Assembly: GCA_900771185.1 (NCBI GenBank)
Contig: CAAGND010000059.1
Location: 1-10,037, forward strand
DNA: 10,037 nucleotides
Origin: Clostridia bacterium
GTDB taxonomy: Bacteria; Bacillota; Clostridia; Oscillospirales; Acutalibacteraceae
Reading direction: 5' to 3'
The translations under genes were made by a program, and so were the position numbers. The notes under the pieces were generated by a model, which searched no databases, was not told where the DNA came from, and was given only the letters and a program-made list of their open reading frames with translations. Shown here piece after piece: positions 6,147-10,037 of the stretch (the stretch's first letter is position 1; each line of letters begins with the position of its first letter).

Positions 6147-6263
6147 GGTCACGATTCCGCGTGTTACTATGTCGTAAGCGTTTTTTGCTGTCTGAGAGGT
6201 GTTGGCCCAGACGCGCTGTGAGAAATTAGCTCCCTTCCATTTGTCGTTTATAATGCCGTTTAT
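6147..6263 (-). pseudogene. Phage minor capsid protein remnant, upstream fragment
   Basis: This minus-strand frame encodes INGIINDKWKGANFSQRVW continuing through ANTSQTAKNAYDIVTRGIVT, which resembles the middle of the phage minor capsid protein 2 / MuF-like family (typical pattern: W-K-G-x-x-F-S-x-R-I/V-W-x-N-T...). It then continues a few codons as non-homologous sequence and stops at 6108. The next homologous segment (RDRCTTVQA...) is in another frame and begins within a few bases at about 6153. The segment normally between, including the TE and C-x-x-C portion of these proteins, is absent. No start codon with a ribosome binding site precedes the fragment; the residues just upstream (from the GTG at 6317) are not recognisable. 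Confidence 0.65.
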
Positions 6264-6382
6264 CGTTTTTTGCGGCAAAGCGGCAAACACTGTAAGAAGA
6301 GATGCAGAAAATCTCACATCCTATTCGTACCATTCATGACGTTACTACAGGGTTGCTATGCAACACAAAAAAGGACAAAGGC
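6264..6382. other. Stretch between phage remnant and tRNA terminator, nothing recognised
   Basis: No gene, promoter or attachment-site repeat is evident. The only structure is a small hairpin, GTTGC-TAT-GCAAC at 6352-6364. This is where the outer edge of the prophage remnant must lie, but I cannot place it. Confidence 0.4.
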
Positions 6383-6432
6383 AGAAAAAGCAAAGAGCCC
6401 CGAAAACGTTGATATACAACGCTTTCGGGGCT
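6383..6432 (-). terminator. Rho-independent terminator of tRNA-Lys
   Basis: A 16-bp stem (arms 6396-6411 and 6417-6432, 5-base loop) contains one G-U pair in the minus-strand RNA and is followed there by CTTTGCTTTTT. It begins 7 bases after the tRNA CCA end. The plus strand also has a short TTT after the stem but an A-C mismatch in it, so the minus-strand reading is favoured. Confidence 0.85.
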
Positions 6433-6438
6433 TTTGTT

Positions 6439-6514
6439 TGGTGATCCATCGGAGATTCGAACTCCGGACACCTTGATTAAAAGTCAAGTGCTCTACCGAC
6501 TGAGCTAATGGATC
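6439..6514 (-). tRNA. tRNA-Lys (anticodon UUU), CCA encoded
   Basis: A 76-base cloverleaf can be folded by eye. The acceptor stem GATCCAT pairs with ATGGATC, the D arm is GCTC/GAGC, and the anticodon stem CTTGA/TCAAG encloses the loop CTTTTAA, giving anticodon TTT. The T arm CGGAG-TTCGAAT-CTCCG and a 5-base variable loop complete it. The discriminator A is followed by a genomically encoded CCA (6439-6441). It has its own promoter and terminator. Its 3' end points toward the prophage remnant, the usual geometry when a phage integrates at the 3' end of a tRNA gene. Confidence 0.97.
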
Positions 6515-6534
6515 ATGCTGAATACAGCTTGATT

Positions 6535-6563
6535 ATAATATAATATTTGCGGCGAAAAGTCAA
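6535..6563 (-). promoter_or_regulatory. Promoter of tRNA-Lys
   Basis: On the minus strand TTGACT (6558-6563) and TATTAT (6535-6540) are 17 bases apart, placing the start about 14 bases before the tRNA. An overlapping TATAAT nearer the tRNA would give a 20-base spacer and is less likely. Confidence 0.65.
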
Positions 6564-6669
6564 GTTTTTTTTGAGATTTTTTCATGCTTTTCCTTTTATT
6601 TCATATTTGCGTGTTTATCCCACCATATTTTACAAAACGGTTACAAATACAAATATCTTCAAAAAAGTG

Positions 6670-6698
6670 TTGACATCGTCAGAAGCGGCTGATATTAT
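6670..6698 (+). promoter_or_regulatory. Sigma-A promoter of the YtrA-like operon
   Basis: A perfect TTGACA (6670-6675) is followed after 17 bases by TATTAT (6693-6698), with transcription expected to start near 6705. The operator palindrome begins at the last bases of the -10 box and covers the start site, so a bound repressor would block the polymerase. Confidence 0.8.
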
Positions 6699-6731
6699 AT
6701 AAGTGTGCTATGATAGATAGCACACTTATAT
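6697..6731 (+). promoter_or_regulatory. Operator palindrome for the YtrA-like repressor
   Basis: Two perfectly complementary 15-base arms (6697-6711 and 6717-6731) flank GATAG. Its core fits AGTGTG-N13-CACACT. The known B. subtilis YtrA operator is AGTGTA-N13-TACACT, with the same spacing and nearly the same half-sites. With the YtrA-family gene directly downstream, autorepression is the natural reading. A further CACACTT lies at 6732-6738, 11 bases after the one at 6721-6727. Confidence 0.88.
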
Positions 6732-6768
6732 CACACTTGTGAAAAGCTTCGCTGAAAGGAGGAATAAC

Positions 6769-7149
6769 TTGATAACCATTGACAAACAGAGCCGTGTCCC
6801 CGCCTATGAGCAGGTCAAAAACCAGATTATGACGCTCATACTCATCGGTACTTTTCCGCCCCACTCGCAGCTTCCGTCTATACGTTCCATAGCGGCAGGC
6901 GCCGGGCTGAATATCAATACCATTAAAAAAGCTTTTTCGGATCTTGAGTCCTACGGCGTAATATATACCGTTCCGGGAAAAGGCAGTTTTGTCAGCGAAA
7001 AGGCATTCTCCAACGATACAGTAAAACAGAGTGCCGTATCAGACATTTCCGCCGCTATCGAGGCGGCCCGGGCAAAGGGCATCAAAAAGCAGGAAATAAT
7101 CAACATTCTCAATGAAATCTATACCGAGGAGGTAACGGACAATGATTGA
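6769..7149 (+). CDS. ytrA: GntR-family transcriptional repressor, YtrA subfamily
   Basis: A cytoplasmic DNA-binding regulator of 126 residues. The chosen start is TTG at 6769, because AAAGGAGG (6755-6762) sits 6 bases upstream; an in-frame GTG at 6739 would add 10 residues but has no ribosome binding site. The N-terminus (ITIDKQSRVPAYEQVKNQI) is the classic YtrA/GntR opening. The winged helix-turn-helix spans residues ~10-75 (LPSIRSIAAGAGLNINTIKK, then VIYTVPGKGSFVS as the wing). Only a short helical C-terminal tail follows, as in the YtrA subfamily, which lacks a large effector domain. Its stop codon overlaps the ABC ATPase start by 8 bases. It most likely represses its own operon through the palindrome at 6697-6731, with release under envelope or antibiotic stress, by analogy with B. 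subtilis. Confidence 0.92.
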   Translation: MITIDKQSRVPAYEQVKNQIMTLILIGTFPPHSQLPSIRSIAAGAGLNINTIKKAFSDLESYGVIYTVPGKGSFVSEKAFSNDTVKQSAVSDISAAIEAARAKGIKKQEIINILNEIYTEEVTDND

Positions 7150-8059
7150 AATCAACGGCGTGACAAAACGTTTTCAGGACTTCACCGCCATCAGCAGGCT
7201 CTCAATGAGAGTCGAAAAATCATCTATATACGGTCTGGTCGGCTATAACGGAGCGGGAAAAACCACTCTTCTCAAAACCGTTGCCGGAGTTTACAAGCCG
7301 GAGGAGGGTGAAGTTAAGATATTCGGGGAGAACATCTTCGACAACAGCAAGATAAAACAGCGCATCTTCTATGTTCCCGACGATATTTACTTTGAGCCGA
7401 ACGCCACCATTGAAAGCATGGGCAAGTTCTATGAGGGATACTATCCCCGCTTCGACAGGCACACGATGAAAAAGCTTTCCGAGGTTTTCGGGCTGGATAC
7501 CAAGAAACGAATCAACGGTTTTTCAAAGGGTATGCAGCGTCAGGCGGAAATCGTGCTCGCCATGTCCACAATGCCGGAGGTCATACTGCTTGACGAGAGC
7601 TTTGACGGTCTTGACCCCGCCAAACGCAATCTAATCAAAAATCTTCTGCTCGAATATATGGCTGAGCAGGAGTGTTCCGTCATCATCTCCTCGCACAATC
7701 TGCATGAGCTTGCCGACCTGTGCGACCATATCGCTCTGATAAACGGCAAAAATATTGTTCTTGACTGCTCGGTCGATGATATCAGCGGTTCACGCTGCAA
7801 ATTCAGACTCATATTTGACAGGGATATTGAGGAGTCCGATTTCAAGGATATTGACATCAAGCATTTCAGCCGTGACGGAAAAATCATAACCATCAGTGCA
7901 AACGGCGACATTGAAGAAAACGAAAAGAAGCTTGAAGCAATGAAGCCGCTTATGCTTGAAAAATTCCCGCTGACGCTTGAAGAAATATTCCTTGAAGAAA
8001 TGGAAGGCAGCGATTATGACTTTAAAGACATCTTCGTCAACACCGAAGAGAAGAAGTGA
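7142..8059 (+). CDS. ytrB: ABC transporter ATP-binding protein, BcrA/YtrB type
   Basis: A 305-residue cytoplasmic ATPase that would energise the membrane partner encoded next. Walker A is GYNGAGKT (34-41), the signature is GFSKGMQRQ (126-134, a variant of LSGGQ typical of this family), Walker B is VILLDE (147-152), the D-loop is GLDP (156-159) and the H-loop histidine is H175 in SSHNLHEL. The expected Q-loop glutamine is not evident; YVPDD at 77-81 stands near that place, as in several YtrB-like proteins. The ~80-residue C-terminal extension after the nucleotide-binding domain is usual for BcrA/YtrB. The start overlaps the regulator's end by 8 bases and is served by GAGGAGGT 8 bases upstream. 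The permease follows after 10 bases. Function is probably antimicrobial-peptide or cell-wall-antibiotic resistance or sensing; the substrate cannot be told. Confidence 0.93.
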   Translation: MIEINGVTKRFQDFTAISRLSMRVEKSSIYGLVGYNGAGKTTLLKTVAGVYKPEEGEVKIFGENIFDNSKIKQRIFYVPDDIYFEPNATIESMGKFYEGYYPRFDRHTMKKLSEVFGLDTKKRINGFSKGMQRQAEIVLAMSTMPEVILLDESFDGLDPAKRNLIKNLLLEYMAEQECSVIISSHNLHELADLCDHIALINGKNIVLDCSVDDISGSRCKFRLIFDRDIEESDFKDIDIKHFSRDGKIITISANGDIEENEKKLEAMKPLMLEKFPLTLEEIFLEEMEGSDYDFKDIFVNTEEKK

Positions 8060-8069
8060 GGTGCCTAAA

Positions 8070-10037
8070 ATGAAAAATCAGACTAAGAATACCTTTAATT
8101 TTTCTGTTTTCTATGCGATAAAGAAAAACTTTATCATTCCGCTGATAAGCATGTTCGGACTGCTTTTTATGCTGATAAGCAACTTCCTTGAGATGAGCGG
8201 AGCCATCAGCGATGCGAAGCTTGAATCCATAAAGACCGGTCAGAGCATCAGGGAAATACTCAGCAAATCCGCCAGATATATCTTTATCTATTCCTCAGAG
8301 GATATGTACGGCTATAACTTTTTCACGGAGTTCATCTCCGTTTTCATCGTTATAGCCGCCGCTCTGCTCGGCATCATGCTTTTCCGATTTGTCACGAGCA
8401 AAAAGACAGTCAACGTCTATTACAGTCTCGGCATAAAGCGCGCGGAGCTCTACGGTGCGCGCTACCTCGCCGGCATTGTGATGCTGTTCGCGTCAATCGT
8501 CGTTCCGATGCTCATCATGACATTTGTCAACATCCATTTCTTCGGCTCCTCGGCGATGCTGTGGAAAGCATGTTTCTACTACATTGTACATTTTTCAGTC
8601 ATAGCCTTTGCGGCGTTCTCAATCGCGGCGGCGGTTTCCGGCTGTGTGGGCACTGTTATTGAATCCGTCGGTTTTTCCGCGGTGCTGATAGCTTTTCCGA
8701 GCATTGTGATGATGTGTGTGGAGGAGATTGTTCCCGCTCTCCTTCTCGGCGCTCCCATGAACGGAATCATTTACTATAATGGCAGCTACAATAGCGGTTA
8801 CTTACAAAACACAATAAGCGAAACTCTTTTTGGCAGGATTCTGGCGAACGTCGATCTGCTGTCGCTCAACCGTGAGGGATTTTTCTCCATCGGCTGTGCC
8901 ACAAGCAAGGAGGTCATAAAAAGCTGGAAGCTACCCTCCTTCTCCCCTTATATATTTTGGATAATCGGCATTGCCGTGTTCCTGCTGTTCGGAATTCTGA
9001 TGTTCAAAAACAGGAAGGCTGAAATCTGCGGCTTCATGGGCAGAAACAAGGTGCTCAACTTCACCGTGTGCGCTCTTCTCTCCTTTTCCGCGTTCTCTTT
9101 GATCAGTTCTTATACAAACCATACAATCACTGTCGGAGACAAAGAAATAACTATATCCATATGGGTTATGGCTTTGGTCGGAGCTTTGATAAGCTTCATT
9201 GTGTTCAGCGTTGTTGAGCTTCTGCTGACGCGAAGCTTCAAGGCTTACAGAAAAAACCTGAAAATTGTTCCGGTGCATATTGCTCTGATGCTGGTTCTCA
9301 TATTCTCCCTTTACACCGGATTTTTCGGTTACTCATCTCGCATGCCTGACATCGAGGACGTGGAGAGTGTTGAAATATCTACTCCCGCAAGTCTAACCGG
9401 TGGAACCCATGATGGCTATCTCTCCAATTGTTACAGCGATGTCAACTGGTGGAAGGATTATCATAAGGACTCAATACCGAACGCATATTACCTTCACTCA
9501 GACTCATATCTTCTTGAAGGCATTAAAGACAGAGCTTTCATCCGCAACGTGATGGATATACACCAAAAAATCATTGATTCGGGTTGGATAACCAAGGAGA
9601 GCACCGAGGAACGCCTTGACTATTCAAACAGGAGTGTATCTGTCAATCTGGTCATCAGATATAAACTCAAAGACGGAACGGATTTTGTCAGAAGCTATTC
9701 AAGAGTTCCGCTCGAAATATATGAAAGCCTGTTCCAAATCGAAGATTCCGACAGATGGAACGAGATTGTTTCAAAAGAGCTTTCCGCGCTCAGCTATGAC
9801 ACTGCGGTTCCGGTCATATTCTCGAAGCAGATGGACAATAAAACCTTTGTTTCGGAAAATCTTGTCTCGGGTTTAGGTCAGGCATTGGCAAAAGACATCG
9901 CAGCTCTCGGCTATAAAGACTTTTGGCGCAGTGAAGAGCAGTGGCTCGGCGCAATAGTTCTTTACGGTCAGCATTCTTCCGAATACGTCGAAGAGTATTT
10001 CTACGGCACAAAAGTTGAGATAACGGCACCGTCCGAG
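8070..10037 (+). CDS. ABC transporter permease with large hydrophilic C-terminal region (partial, runs off window)
   Basis: An open frame of 656 codons starts at ATG 8070 and is still open at the last base. AGGTG (8059-8063) overlapping the ATPase stop is the ribosome binding site. About nine hydrophobic segments are visible, near residues 21-40, 86-106, 134-157, 170-190, 196-217, 294-313, 329-347, 363-387 and 400-420. After the third position group there is the motif YYSLGIKRAELYGARYLAGI (117-136), which resembles the cytoplasmic coupling loop of YtrC/bacitracin-type permeases. From about residue 425 to the window edge the chain is hydrophilic and tryptophan/tyrosine rich, probably an extracytoplasmic domain. 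It should pair with the ATPase just upstream in one complex. At more than 656 residues it is longer than the ~300-residue YtrC/YtrD and may combine their roles. No stop codon, terminator or further gene is within view. Confidence 0.88.
   Translation, partial: MKNQTKNTFNFSVFYAIKKNFIIPLISMFGLLFMLISNFLEMSGAISDAKLESIKTGQSIREILSKSARYIFIYSSEDMYGYNFFTEFISVFIVIAAALLGIMLFRFVTSKKTVNVYYSLGIKRAELYGARYLAGIVMLFASIVVPMLIMTFVNIHFFGSSAMLWKACFYYIVHFSVIAFAAFSIAAAVSGCVGTVIESVGFSAVLIAFPSIVMMCVEEIVPALLLGAPMNGIIYYNGSYNSGYLQNTISETLFGRILANVDLLSLNREGFFSIGCATSKEVIKSWKLPSFSPYIFWIIGIAVFLLFGILMFKNRKAEICGFMGRNKVLNFTVCALLSFSAFSLISSYTNHTITVGDKEITISIWVMALVGALISFIVFSVVELLLTRSFKAYRKNLKIVPVHIALMLVLIFSLYTGFFGYSSRMPDIEDVESVEISTPASLTGGTHDGYLSNCYSDVNWWKDYHKDSIPNAYYLHSDSYLLEGIKDRAFIRNVMDIHQKIIDSGWITKESTEERLDYSNRSVSVNLVIRYKLKDGTDFVRSYSRVPLEIYESLFQIEDSDRWNEIVSKELSALSYDTAVPVIFSKQMDNKTFVSENLVSGLGQALAKDIAALGYKDFWRSEEQWLGAIVLYGQHSSEYVEEYFYGTKVEITAPSE

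Noticed and set aside
5354..6177. Plus-strand ORFs of 99 and 121 residues opposite the toxin
   Set aside because: Shadow frames of the toxin gene without start signals.
6739..6768. GTG at 6739 as start of the GntR regulator
   Set aside because: No ribosome binding site precedes it and it would fall on the operator edge; the TTG at 6769 has AAAGGAGG at ideal distance and matches the family's usual N-terminus.
8579..9278. Minus-strand ORFs of 63 and 115 residues
   Set aside because: They are antisense to the permease frame, which stays open for 656 codons and shows clear membrane segments.

Overview
The window looks like a chromosomal segment of an anaerobic gut-type Clostridia member (Oscillospiraceae/Ruminococcaceae-like). 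This is inferred from the mid-range GC, strong AAGGAGG-type ribosome binding sites, the YtrA-type GntR/ABC operon, the Clostridia-style MetH without a reactivation domain, the phage remnants, and dense palindromic intergenic repeats. I cannot name the species.

Layout. Positions 1-728 hold no convincing gene. They carry several families of short palindromic repeats: an imperfect inverted repeat at 41-124, a composite ~80-bp unit present twice at 150-231 and 346-428, a double-hairpin element at 294-340, and a terminator-like hairpin at 523-555. Next, on the minus strand, come melA (GH4 alpha-galactosidase, 729-2048) and, 38 bp upstream of it, metH (cobalamin-dependent methionine synthase, 2087-4468). 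A sigma-A type promoter at 4497-4525 reads into metH.

Positions 4522-6317, minus strand, are the most unusual part: a decayed prophage segment. In transcription order it holds a short piece of a phage minor capsid protein, a deletion/frameshift scar, the C-terminal part of the same protein fused to a deaminase-type toxin domain (5308-6126), an acidic candidate immunity gene overlapping it by 4 bp (4952-5311), a terminator, an unrecognised 46-residue ORF with a strong ribosome binding site (4747-4887), a second terminator, and the first ~25 codons of what looks like a Gp20-type phage scaffold gene (4522-4599). This order matches a phage head module in which the minor capsid protein carries a polymorphic toxin. 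The remnant ends against the metH promoter on one side and a tRNA-Lys gene on the other, so the tRNA is a plausible old integration site.

Positions 6383-6563 are the tRNA-Lys(UUU) unit on the minus strand, with its promoter and terminator. From about 6670 onward on the plus strand lies a YtrA-like operon: a sigma-A promoter, a long palindromic operator over the -10 region, a GntR/YtrA-family repressor starting at a TTG codon (6769), a BcrA/YtrB-type ABC ATPase (7142-8059) and a large membrane permease (from 8070) that runs off the right edge. By analogy with Bacillus subtilis ytr, it probably answers cell-envelope or antibiotic stress under autorepression.

The three functional blocks (metH-melA, phage remnant plus tRNA, envelope-stress ABC operon) do not obviously cooperate. 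The candidate unusual system is the capsid-borne deaminase toxin, its putative immunity gene and the small Tyr-rich ORF, preserved as an islet between metH and tRNA-Lys.
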